From CAYLLT01 sp964591605 (GTDB lineage: Bacteria; Planctomycetota; Phycisphaerae; UBA1845; PWPN01): 6,856 bases of DNA. The DNA lies in assembly GCA_964591605.1 (NCBI GenBank), contig CAZQEN010000389.1, positions 1-6,856 of the forward strand, read 5' to 3'. The notes under the pieces are model-generated. The model was not told the DNA's origin. It made no database searches and saw only the letters and a program-made list of their open reading frames with translations. Below, one piece after another: positions 1 to 6,154 of this stretch (position 1 is the stretch's first letter; each line of letters opens with the position of its first letter). The translations under genes and the position numbers were made by a program.

Positions 1-596
1 ATCAGCAGCTCGATGAAGTTGAGGCCCTTGACCGGGTCGCCGCCGATCCCCACGCAGGTGGACTGCGAGAGGTTCCGGGTGGTGCACTGCCAGACCGCCT
101 CGTAGGTGAGGGTGCCGCTGCGCGAGATGATGCCCACGTTCCGGCTGCCCTTCTGAGGCGGGCGGTGGATGTAGCCGGGCATGATGCCGATCTTGCACTG
201 GCCGGGGCTGATCACGCCGGGGCAGTTGGGCCCGACGAGCTTGACACCCTTGTCATCGAGGTACTTGCGGGTTTTCACCATGTCGAGCGTGGGCACGCCT
301 TCGGTGATGAGCACGACGAGCTCGATGCCGGCGTCGGCAGCCTCCATGGCGGCGTCGGCGGCGAATGCGGCCGGGACGAAGACCATCGTCGCGCTCGCGC
401 CGGTCTCGGCCACAGCCTCGCGGCAGGAGTTGAAGATCGGCAGGCCGTGCTCGCTCCTGGTGCCGCCTTTGCCGGGGGTGACCCCCCCCACCATCTTCGT
501 CCCGTATTCGAGGCACTGGGCGGTGTGGAACGCGCCGGCCTTGCCGGTGATGCCCTGGCAGATCACTTTCGTATTGCTGTTGACGAGGATGCTCAT
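1..596 (-). CDS. sucD: Succinyl-CoA synthetase (ADP-forming) alpha subunit, partial (3' end beyond the window)
   Basis: SucD is the CoA-binding, phosphohistidine-carrying subunit of succinyl-CoA synthetase. This TCA-cycle enzyme interconverts succinyl-CoA and succinate with substrate-level nucleotide phosphorylation in the cytoplasm. The frame stays open from ATG at 594-596 to the left edge, giving 198 whole codons of a family usually near 290 residues. It opens MSILVNSNTKVICQGITGKAG, whose N-terminal Rossmann fold carries the CoA-binding glycine motif at residues 15-21. It continues with YGTKMVGGVTPGKGG (31-45), ITEGVPTLDM (97-106), GPNCPGVISPG (122-132), SRSGTLTYE (158-166) and STCVGIGGDP (179-188), all close to the E. 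coli protein as I remember it. The phosphorylated histidine lies beyond the window. A few extra residues sit around 146-152, before the SRSG motif. The ribosome binding site is weak (AGAG at 603-606). The gene directly upstream is a nitrilase-like hydrolase, not sucC. The GPNCPG and SRSGTLTYE motifs favour SucD over malate-CoA ligase alpha. Confidence 0.96.
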   Translation of the reverse strand, partial: MSILVNSNTKVICQGITGKAGAFHTAQCLEYGTKMVGGVTPGKGGTRSEHGLPIFNSCREAVAETGASATMVFVPAAFAADAAMEAADAGIELVVLITEGVPTLDMVKTRKYLDDKGVKLVGPNCPGVISPGQCKIGIMPGYIHRPPQKGSRNVGIISRSGTLTYEAVWQCTTRNLSQSTCVGIGGDPVKGLNFIELL

Positions 597-674
597 GAAT
601 CGCTCTCGCTGTTCGGCACTCAGCGGTCAGCCGGACCCACCCACACTGCATGCTGAGTGTCGATCGCTGACGGC
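597..674 (-). other. Gap between hydrolase and sucD with interleaved inverted repeats
   Basis: This 78-nt gap is on the putative operon transcript. On the minus strand CACTCAGC (652-659) can pair with GCTGAGTG (617-624). The overlapping pair GTCAGC (666-671, running into the hydrolase end) and GCTGAC (626-631) interleaves with it, so both stems together would be pseudoknot-like, or they would compete. ACACT/AGTGT around a GCATGC core is a third, weaker option. No T-run follows any stem, so this is not a standard intrinsic terminator and read-through into sucD is plausible. I see no convincing promoter. A leader structure or mRNA processing site is only a guess. Confidence 0.3.
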
Positions 675-1517
675 TCAACCGGGCAACAGCCCGATGGAGC
701 GACGATAGTCCCGGAATGCGGCCATGGCGTCAAGATCGATCGTCGCGGAGAGCAGGCCGGGCTCGCCAGCGGGGAGCTTCTGCTGGAGGCGGTCGAACTG
801 GGGCCGGCGGCTGGGATCGGTGATGCTGGAGCCGCCGCTGGTGTAGTGCACGCTTTTGACCCGCTGACCATCGACGCAGCCGATGGACTCATTCCGCCCT
901 TCCGCCCAGTCGGCCACGACGATCGGCAGGCCGCTTTCCATCGCCCGGATGAGGGCGAGATGGTGCCAGAGCCGGCGGGCGTAGTCGGTGTGGGTCGCGT
1001 CGGGCACGGTGGTCTTGGTGGCCACGCAGAGCAGGTCCACGGCGCCGCGCAGCTCCATCACCAGGTCGGGCCGCCACAGGTCGCCGCAGATGAGCACGCC
1101 GACGCGCACGCCGGCCAGGGTGAAGATGCCCGGACCGTCGCCCGGCTCCCGCACGCCCACTTCGCGTCCGAACATGACGCGCTTGTGATAAAGGCCCGCT
1201 TCCGTGCCGTCGCCGTCCACCGCAAAGCACGTGTTGCGGCGGGCGTCGGCGTGGGCGAAATCGAGGCTGCTGACAATCGCCACATGGCAGGCCTTGGCCA
1301 GCGTCGCCAGGAACCGGCGGGCGACCGGCCCGGCATCCGGATCGTCGTCGCACGTGATGCCGTTGAAGACCTCCGGGAGCACGAGCAGATCGGCCGGTTC
1401 GGCCGCGACGTGCTTCTCGATCATCTGGCGCACGAGATGCAGGTTGGGCATGCCTCCGGCGGGAGGCTGCCAGCGCAGAGCGGGCTGCAATGCGACGACA
1501 CGGATGGTCTGGCTCAC
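675..1517 (-). CDS. Carbon-nitrogen hydrolase (nitrilase superfamily)
   Basis: Members of this superfamily hydrolyse nitriles, amides, carbamoyl amines or related C-N bonds through a cysteine thioester intermediate. The protein has 280 residues, normal for one catalytic domain, and no signal peptide, so it should be cytosolic. The Glu-Lys-Cys triad is visible: E49 in LLVLPEVFN, K112 in LYHKRV and C144 in VGVLICGDLW. REPGD (123-127) and the stretch ATKTTVPDATHTDYARR fit the usual later parts of the fold. The start is GTG at 1515-1517, giving MSQTIRVVALQPAL, where RVVALQPA is the typical first beta strand. GGAGG at 1529-1533 lies 11 nt upstream. The gene begins 27 nt after the phosphodiesterase stop and ends 78 nt before sucD, which suggests co-transcription. 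The substrate cannot be read from the sequence. Omega-amidase, N-carbamoylputrescine amidase and aliphatic amidase branches all share these motifs, so no gene name is given. Confidence 0.9.
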   Translation of the reverse strand: MSQTIRVVALQPALRWQPPAGGMPNLHLVRQMIEKHVAAEPADLLVLPEVFNGITCDDDPDAGPVARRFLATLAKACHVAIVSSLDFAHADARRNTCFAVDGDGTEAGLYHKRVMFGREVGVREPGDGPGIFTLAGVRVGVLICGDLWRPDLVMELRGAVDLLCVATKTTVPDATHTDYARRLWHHLALIRAMESGLPIVVADWAEGRNESIGCVDGQRVKSVHYTSGGSSITDPSRRPQFDRLQQKLPAGEPGLLSATIDLDAMAAFRDYRRSIGLLPG

Positions 1518-1528
1518 CGTCCTCGAGT

Positions 1529-1533
1529 CCTCC
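1529..1533 (-). promoter_or_regulatory. Ribosome binding site of the hydrolase gene
   Basis: GGAGG on the minus strand lies 11 nt before the GTG at 1515-1517. It supports the non-ATG start, because the family's conserved first strand begins only five residues into the protein, leaving no room for a later start. Confidence 0.6.
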
Positions 1534-1544
1534 GACAGGTGATC

Positions 1545-3065
1545 TCAAGGTTCCGCGAACAGGGCGCGGCCGGCGGTGAATTGTAGCGAAACCCCCGCCA
1601 GTTGGGCGACCGTGGGGGCAACATCGACGATCTGGACGCGTTCGAGGGTCGTGCCCGGCGGGATCCCCCGCCCGCAGGCGATGAACGCCGCGGCGAGCTC
1701 GGGGCGATCGGGCATCTGGCCGTGCATGCCCCGGATGGGGGCTTTCTCCGAGACCGCACCGGCCGCGCCGCGGCTGAACATCCATCCCCGGCCGGCATCG
1801 ATCATGAAGGCGGCCTGCGGATTGGCGCCGAGACGTCGGATCTCGTCTTTCTCAATGAATCGCGCAACGGGGGCATCCGGCCGTCCGGCGTGTGCCTCCA
1901 GGGCGGATCGCGCGCGGGTCAGGGATGGTGCGTCGTCGGGATCTGCCAGCACGATCGCGGCCGCCGCTCCGCCGGTCCACGCCTTGGCGCGCCAGGAAGT
2001 GATGCGGCCCGCGGCCTGGTCATAGTCGATGAGTCCCGCCTCCCGCAGCACGGCGTTGGGCTTGAACATGCGATCGACGCGCTCGAAGCCGTGATCCGAC
2101 ACGACGAAAGTCAGCAGGCGGCCGGATAATCTCGCGGCCTGGTACTCATCGAGCAGTTCCCCCAGCATCCCGTCGAGCTTCTCGAGAGACGCGAACACTT
2201 CGGCCGCGCCCGGACCGAGCTGATGCTGCTTCTTGTCCAGCTCGTTGTAGTGAATCAGCAGCAGATCGGGCCGATGGGCCCGCACGATGTGGCGCGCGAT
2301 GAGGTTCTTGTGCTCATCGAGGTGCCCGAAGTCGAGGGCGAAGTTGAACTGCTTCTCGGCGGCGTCGACCAGGCCGGGGGTGGCGGCTCCGCGCGAGCGG
2401 GGCACGAACGTGGCGGCAAAATCGGCGGCGTCCCAGAGCTCTGGGAAGAGGTGATCGGCGGGGGCATCGACGGTGACGGGCCAGCCGACGACGGCAGTGC
2501 GCCGGCCGGCGGTCCGGAACGCGTCCACAAGGGTCGGGACCTGCACATCGCGGGCAGACCAGTACCAGTCGGCGTGGCGATCGACCATGGGCTGAAATCG
2601 CTCGTTGTCGAGGATGCCATGCCGGGCGGGCGGCTGGCCGGTGATGAGCGTGACGTGCGCGGGATAGGTCACGCTCGGAAAGATGCTGATCATCGCCCGG
2701 GCCGCAGCGCCGTCGCGCATGAGCCGCCGCAGGACGGGGATTCGCAGGCCGTAGTGGTCGGCCTGCGACAAGTCGTCAGCCCGCAGGCCATCGATCGAGA
2801 CCATGAGCACGACGGGCGCGGCCTGGCTGCCGGAGGGGGACACCGCGGGCTGAGTGCTCGGTGCGACCGCCGCGGCCGTCCTCGCGCCGCAGCCCAGGAG
2901 CAGTGCAGCCAGGAGCACGCGACGGCTGCGTTTCCACGTGGTGCGGGAGGTTTCAGCCTCCCCGCGGGACTCGGCTCCGGATTCACGCCGGCGCGGAAAC
3001 CCGTGCCGCTCTGGAAGCAGCCAGGCCGCTGCGATTCCAGTCTTCATGCCCCGGAGAGTCCGCAT
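1545..3065 (-). CDS. Exported type I phosphodiesterase / nucleotide pyrophosphatase family protein (alkaline phosphatase superfamily), putative lipoprotein
   Basis: The protein (506 residues from the chosen start) belongs to the two-zinc phosphodiesterase/phosphatase family that cleaves nucleotide, phospholipid or other phosphoesters outside the cytoplasm. The catalytic set appears complete: D92 in VSIDGLR, nucleophile T133 in FPSVTYPAHVTLITG, N154 in HGILDNE, D277 and H281 in YNELDKKQHQLGPG, D324 and H325 in VVSDHGF, and H448 in GMHGQMP. The core runs from about residue 84 to 490. Before it lies KRSRRVLLAALLLGCG, basic then hydrophobic, with lipobox LLGC and cysteine 59, then a loose AAAVAPSTQPAVSPSG linker. 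This suggests a membrane-anchored lipoprotein; signal peptidase I cleavage is an alternative. The start is uncertain. ATG at 3063-3065 has GGAG 6 nt upstream, an ATG at 3075-3077 has none, and an ATG at 3045-3047 is also in frame. All place an unusually long basic segment before the hydrophobic stretch, and the first lies just after the upstream terminator. The physiological substrate is unknown. Confidence 0.88.
   Translation of the reverse strand: MRTLRGMKTGIAAAWLLPERHGFPRRRESGAESRGEAETSRTTWKRSRRVLLAALLLGCGARTAAAVAPSTQPAVSPSGSQAAPVVLMVSIDGLRADDLSQADHYGLRIPVLRRLMRDGAAARAMISIFPSVTYPAHVTLITGQPPARHGILDNERFQPMVDRHADWYWSARDVQVPTLVDAFRTAGRRTAVVGWPVTVDAPADHLFPELWDAADFAATFVPRSRGAATPGLVDAAEKQFNFALDFGHLDEHKNLIARHIVRAHRPDLLLIHYNELDKKQHQLGPGAAEVFASLEKLDGMLGELLDEYQAARLSGRLLTFVVSDHGFERVDRMFKPNAVLREAGLIDYDQAAGRITSWRAKAWTGGAAAAIVLADPDDAPSLTRARSALEAHAGRPDAPVARFIEKDEIRRLGANPQAAFMIDAGRGWMFSRGAAGAVSEKAPIRGMHGQMPDRPELAAAFIACGRGIPPGTTLERVQIVDVAPTVAQLAGVSLQFTAGRALFAEP
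2943..3002. repeat. Two adjacent palindromes in the N-terminal coding region of the phosphodiesterase
   Basis: The first palindrome spans 2943-2965. GCGGGAGG (2943-2950) pairs with CCTCC plus CGC (one bulged C) across a six-base TTTCAG loop. The second spans 2979-3002. It is an imperfect, nearly loopless palindrome centred on GCCGGC, with arms GGATTCACGCC and GGCGCGGAAACC. Together they encode the odd GFPRRRESGAESRGEAETS segment that lies before the lipoprotein signal. Arms of this kind resemble dispersed intergenic palindromic repeats, but copy number cannot be judged from one window. Confidence 0.4.
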
Positions 3066-3071
3066 CCACCA

Positions 3072-3075
3072 CTCC
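3072..3075 (-). promoter_or_regulatory. Candidate ribosome binding site of the phosphodiesterase gene
   Basis: GGAG on the minus strand lies 6 nt before the ATG at 3063-3065. It is the reason that start is preferred over the ATG at 3075-3077, which follows only the terminator's T-run. Support is weak, because the site is a few bases downstream of a terminator and no promoter is evident between them. Confidence 0.35.
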
Positions 3076-3080
3076 ATGAG

Positions 3081-3123
3081 AAAAGCCCGCCGGCAGGCTC
3101 GAAATCGGCTGCCCGGCGGGCTC
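3081..3123 (-). terminator. Intrinsic terminator of the thioredoxin/DUF1573 gene
   Basis: Reading the minus strand, AGCCCGCCGGGCAG (3109-3122) pairs with CTGCCGGCGGGCT (3084-3096) through 13 pairs and one bulge. The loop is about 12 nt and TTTT follows at 3081-3084. The stem is very GC-rich. It begins about 34 nt after the stop codon of the upstream gene (3157-3159), the usual place for a Rho-independent terminator. It also ends only a few bases before the possible starts of the next gene, so that gene needs either read-through or a promoter downstream of the hairpin. Confidence 0.85.
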
Positions 3124-3156
3124 GATCATATCCGGAGGAAGACCGGTTGGCCCGGC

Positions 3157-5781
3157 TCAACGCGCTGCGGCGGCAGGCCCCTGCGCATCGGCGGAGCTGA
3201 ACTTGATCGGAATGACGATCTCCCCGAACTCGGGATCATCCGTGCGGACGGTGACACTCTCGGCGGCCGGTGTGGCCTCGCCCGCAGGGGCGGACGGGAT
3301 GGTCACCATGAGCTTGTAGGACAGCCCGTCGCTCTCGGGGAAAAACTGCCAGTTGATCCGCTTGCTCGAGGCCTTCACGCCCAGAATGCTGAGCGACTTG
3401 TCGCCATTGTTGCGGATCACAACGAGGCTTCGCTGCAGCCGGCCGGTCGGGGTGAGGAGCACCTCCTTGGGGGTGACCTCCACCCGCGGCGGCAGGAAGA
3501 ACTTGACCGGCACATCGAGCTCGGGCTGCGCTTTGCAGCTCGTCTTGATATGGATGACGGCATTGTTCTCGCCCTGCTCGAGCGGCGGCCTGGCCTTGAT
3601 GATCAGCTTGGAGTACGGCCCGTTGGGAATGGGCTCGATGGTCGCCTCGAACTTCGGCGAGCTCGATTCGGGCTTGCCATACTCGATGCTGCCTTCGCCG
3701 TTGTAGACGATGGTCGCCAGGCTCGGGATGTCCTGGGTCCGCGGGTTGCGCGGGAAGGTCACCACGCCGTCGGGGGTCTGCGTCTGGACCTCCACATACT
3801 TACGAACGGTTCCAGCGAAGGTGACCGTCTGCTCGGCGCGATTCGGATCCGTGCTCCGGAGGGTGAGCGTCTCCTGGAAGGTACCGGGTTGGGTCGGCAC
3901 CTTGATGTCCAGCCGGATCATCGCGGCAGCGCCGGGGGCAATCGTTTTGGGGTTGTTGGCATCGAGCTTGACGGCGTCAGAGCCCGGCTTGATGTCCTTG
4001 ATTTCCACCGGGTCGGTGCCGTTGTTGCGGACACTCAGACTGTACTGCAGGTTCTCGCCTGGTTTGCGCAGGCCGATGTCCTGTCGCAGGGCATCGATCA
4101 GCAGCGACGGACCCTTGACCTGGGGCGTCGGGGGCGGAGGCGGCGTGGCCGGCTGCGTGGTGGCGGAGGCGACGGTGGTTCGCGGGAGCGGCTTGCCCTG
4201 CAGGAGCAGATCAAGCTCGCCCGACAGATCCTTGGCCAGGGTCGGGGCGGCGCCGCTGTGGAACGCCTCGATCACGCCCTGCTTGTTGACCACGAACAGG
4301 GCGGGCCAGCCGCGGGCGCCCCACTTGGTCGCCGTCTCACCTTTGGGATCGAGGGCGATCGGCATGGTGGAGCCGAGTTGCTTGGACGCCTCTTCCACGT
4401 CTTTCGGGGCTTTCTGGGTGTCCACGCTGACGTTCACGAACTTGACGCCCTTGGACGCATACTGCTTGTGAATGCCCTCGAGCACCGGGACCTGCCGCTT
4501 GCAGAAGCCGCACCAGGTCGCCCAGTAATTGACCACGGTGATGCTGTCGCTCGGAGCCCCGATCTTGACTTCGCTGCCGGCCGGCGTCTTGAGAGAGGAC
4601 TGCGGGGCGGGCTTGCCGATCATCTGCTGGGCGGTCGGCTGCACCACCTGCGGACGCACGTTGATCGGAACGGTGAGCACTCCCCCGTTCGCCAGCTCGG
4701 TCTTGTCGGTCTTGATCTTGATCGAGGCGGGGCTGGCGGGCGTGGGGCTGAAATCCTTGGGCAACGTGACCGTCACGGTGTAACGCCGGCTGTCGCCGGG
4801 CGTCGGCTGGTTGATTTCCGTGCGGATGGCGGGATCGCTGGGAGATACCTCCATAATCTGCATGGAACCTTCGCGCGAATAGGCCACGGTCAGGGTGGCG
4901 CGATACTCCTGACCGGGAACGCTGAATCCCGTGATCGCCGCGGGCATGACCTGGAGGGCCGGCGGCAGATAGTAATTCGCGTTGATCTTGTACTCGGGCT
5001 GACGGGTCAGGCCGGTCGTGAAGGTGAACTGGGCGATGGTCGAACCTTCCTTGAGCGGTTTCTTGAGCGATGCGGTGACTTCCGCCTTCCTGCCCTTCTC
5101 GATTTCCTTGATCTTCACGTCGAACGCCGACTGCGGCGTCTGCTGGGCCGGCTCGGCGGGCTTGAGGGCCAGGTTCCAGGGCTGATCGGTGTTGTTGGTC
5201 AGCGTGACGGTGATGCTGTCGGGCGACTGCGGGTTGATCTGCGACCAGCTGAAGCCGGTCAGGGGCTGCATGTCGATGGCGGACTTGATGGTGCCCTTGA
5301 TGTGAAGCAGCAACTGGGGTTTGGCCGGATCGTTGCTGAAGACGGTGATCGACTTGGTCACCGGGCCGCGCATCCCGTCGGTCTTGAGGGCAACGGGCAC
5401 CTTGCCCGTCTTGCCGGGTGCGATGTTGCGGTCGAACTCGCCCGCCAGCGTGCATCCGCATCCCGGCTGGACGCGCGTGATCTCGAGAGGACCTTCTCCC
5501 GTGTTCTTCAGGATGAAGGTGTGCTCGATCTTCTCGCCGCTCCACGACTCGGGAAAGTTGAATTCGGGCTCGTCGCAGCCGATCTGCGGAGCCGGACCCG
5601 CGGGCCGGGTGGCCGCGCCGGCCTGGGCAGCGGGCGTCGGCGTCAGATTGCTGATCACCGGCTCAGCGGCACGCGCGGCCACTCCCATCATCAACGGGAG
5701 AAAGACCGCGACAGCGGCCCGGCGCCCCAACGGGCGGATACGACCGAGACGATTAACGGACGTGACGTGCAACGCGCGCAT
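3157..5781 (-). CDS. Secreted DUF1573 / TlpA-like thioredoxin fusion with two duplicated Ig-like arms
   Basis: The protein has 874 residues from ATG at 5779-5781. A Sec signal peptide (RRAAVAVFLPLMMGVAARA, about 20-38) places it outside the cytoplasmic membrane. Domains: DUF1573 (about 66-170, NTGEGPLEITRVQPGCGCT with C108 and C110); two further beta-sandwich segments (about 175-279 and 279-376); a TlpA/ResA-like thioredoxin domain (about 383-533) with WATWCGFC (C424, C427) and likely cis-proline P493 in GWPALFVV; a proline-rich linker (about 534-554); and three more beta-sandwich segments (about 555-863) matching the first three in order. The family suggests thiol-disulfide exchange on exported proteins, with the Ig-like arms for binding or spacing. 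The partner is unknown. WCGFC differs from the thioredoxin WCGPC and does not by itself tell reductase from oxidase. The downstream start is preferred because GGGAG lies 8 nt before it and it puts the signal peptide near the N terminus; an in-frame ATG at 5845-5847 would add 22 residues. The gene is followed by its own terminator and is probably monocistronic. Confidence 0.9.
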   Translation of the reverse strand: MRALHVTSVNRLGRIRPLGRRAAVAVFLPLMMGVAARAAEPVISNLTPTPAAQAGAATRPAGPAPQIGCDEPEFNFPESWSGEKIEHTFILKNTGEGPLEITRVQPGCGCTLAGEFDRNIAPGKTGKVPVALKTDGMRGPVTKSITVFSNDPAKPQLLLHIKGTIKSAIDMQPLTGFSWSQINPQSPDSITVTLTNNTDQPWNLALKPAEPAQQTPQSAFDVKIKEIEKGRKAEVTASLKKPLKEGSTIAQFTFTTGLTRQPEYKINANYYLPPALQVMPAAITGFSVPGQEYRATLTVAYSREGSMQIMEVSPSDPAIRTEINQPTPGDSRRYTVTVTLPKDFSPTPASPASIKIKTDKTELANGGVLTVPINVRPQVVQPTAQQMIGKPAPQSSLKTPAGSEVKIGAPSDSITVVNYWATWCGFCKRQVPVLEGIHKQYASKGVKFVNVSVDTQKAPKDVEEASKQLGSTMPIALDPKGETATKWGARGWPALFVVNKQGVIEAFHSGAAPTLAKDLSGELDLLLQGKPLPRTTVASATTQPATPPPPPTPQVKGPSLLIDALRQDIGLRKPGENLQYSLSVRNNGTDPVEIKDIKPGSDAVKLDANNPKTIAPGAAAMIRLDIKVPTQPGTFQETLTLRSTDPNRAEQTVTFAGTVRKYVEVQTQTPDGVVTFPRNPRTQDIPSLATIVYNGEGSIEYGKPESSSPKFEATIEPIPNGPYSKLIIKARPPLEQGENNAVIHIKTSCKAQPELDVPVKFFLPPRVEVTPKEVLLTPTGRLQRSLVVIRNNGDKSLSILGVKASSKRINWQFFPESDGLSYKLMVTIPSAPAGEATPAAESVTVRTDDPEFGEIVIPIKFSSADAQGPAAAAR

Positions 5782-5789
5782 GTGCAACA

Positions 5790-5794
5790 CTCCC
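5790..5794 (-). promoter_or_regulatory. Ribosome binding site of the thioredoxin/DUF1573 gene
   Basis: GGGAG on the minus strand lies 8 nt before the ATG at 5779-5781. It decides in favour of this start over the in-frame ATG at 5845-5847, and the shorter N terminus makes a normal secretion signal. Confidence 0.7.
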
Positions 5795-5895
5795 AAACAG
5801 AATGCGGTTATCGGGATGAACGGGTCCAGTACCGGGACTCTCCCCACGGCCAGACAATCGGCTGGACTTGCCTTCCGGTCGAGCCAGATCCGGCG

Positions 5896-5924
5896 ATTCT
5901 ACCATACGGGGCAAGGCGCGTACA
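5896..5924 (-). promoter_or_regulatory. Candidate extended -10 promoter for the thioredoxin/DUF1573 gene
   Basis: On the minus strand TAGAAT (5896-5901) matches five of six bases of TATAAT. It is preceded by TGG, which gives an extended -10 element (5896-5904). At 17-nt spacing the -35 position reads TGTACG (5919-5924), only three matches to TTGACA. The start of transcription would fall near 5889, leaving a leader of about 110 nt before the ATG. This is a by-eye match in GC-rich DNA and is tentative. Confidence 0.35.
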
Positions 5925-6069
5925 CCTGCACAGCGCAGCCTCCGCAATTCTGAATACTTACGCGTCGGTGACGGCCCGGGTTCGGCGCAGGAGCCGTGCC
6001 CGCCCCTTCCGCCAATCGGCCTGCCTGCGGGCAGCACGACCTGAACGGATCTCCCTGTATCTACCAGAC

Positions 6070-6098
6070 TTGCGAACGATCGACCGGGGGTCTATGAT
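6070..6098 (+). promoter_or_regulatory. Sigma-70-like promoter for the glycosyltransferase
   Basis: TTGCGA (6070-6075) and TATGAT (6093-6098) are separated by exactly 17 nt. The -10 matches five of six consensus bases and the -35 four of six. Transcription would begin near 6105, about 50 nt before the GTG start. The placement, spacing and relative AT content make this the best promoter candidate in the window. Confidence 0.6.
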
Positions 6099-6145
6099 GC
6101 CGGCTCGTGTTCAGTACGACTTGATGAAAAGTCATCGAAGCCACC

Positions 6146-6150
6146 GAGGA
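6146..6150 (+). promoter_or_regulatory. Ribosome binding site of the glycosyltransferase gene
   Basis: GAGGA lies four bases before the GTG at 6155-6157. It supports a GTG start. The nearby upstream ATGs (6094, 6097, 6124) are all in another frame and lead to a stop soon after. Confidence 0.65.
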
Positions 6151-6154
6151 AACT

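Larger units (their letters stand above)
5782..6154. other. Divergent intergenic region
   Basis: These 373 bases separate the left-reading thioredoxin fusion gene from the right-reading glycosyltransferase. They hold the promoter candidates listed separately. Frames that cross the region are low-complexity and arginine- or proline-rich, have no recognisable motif, and mostly continue antisense to the neighbouring gene, so I call no gene. A short hairpin (CTGCC/GGCAG at 6021-6034) has no T-run. No tRNA or recognisable riboswitch is seen. Confidence 0.6.

Noticed and set aside
475..489. GGGGGTGACCCCCCCC, a palindrome with a C-run that might suggest a hairpin or a slippage site
   Set aside because: It encodes the conserved GGVTPG motif of SucD on the minus strand and the reading frame is intact on both sides, so codon choice explains it.
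657..1586. A 309-codon open frame on the plus strand opposite the carbon-nitrogen hydrolase
   Set aside because: The minus-strand frame carries the full nitrilase triad. The plus-strand translation has no recognisable motif and is a compositional shadow.
2223..3200. A 325-codon open frame on the plus strand opposite the phosphodiesterase
   Set aside because: The opposite strand has all expected metal ligands of the phosphodiesterase family. The plus-strand frame also runs through the terminator and has no domain signature.
6021..6034. CTGCC-TGCG-GGCAG hairpin in the intergenic region as a possible terminator
   Set aside because: The stem has only five pairs and no T-run follows on either strand. 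The flanking genes diverge, so no transcript would end there.
5753..6037. A 94-codon minus-strand frame in the intergenic region as a possible small gene
   Set aside because: It is low-complexity and rich in Arg, Gly and Pro, has no convincing ribosome binding site, and overlaps the well-supported start of the thioredoxin fusion gene in another frame.
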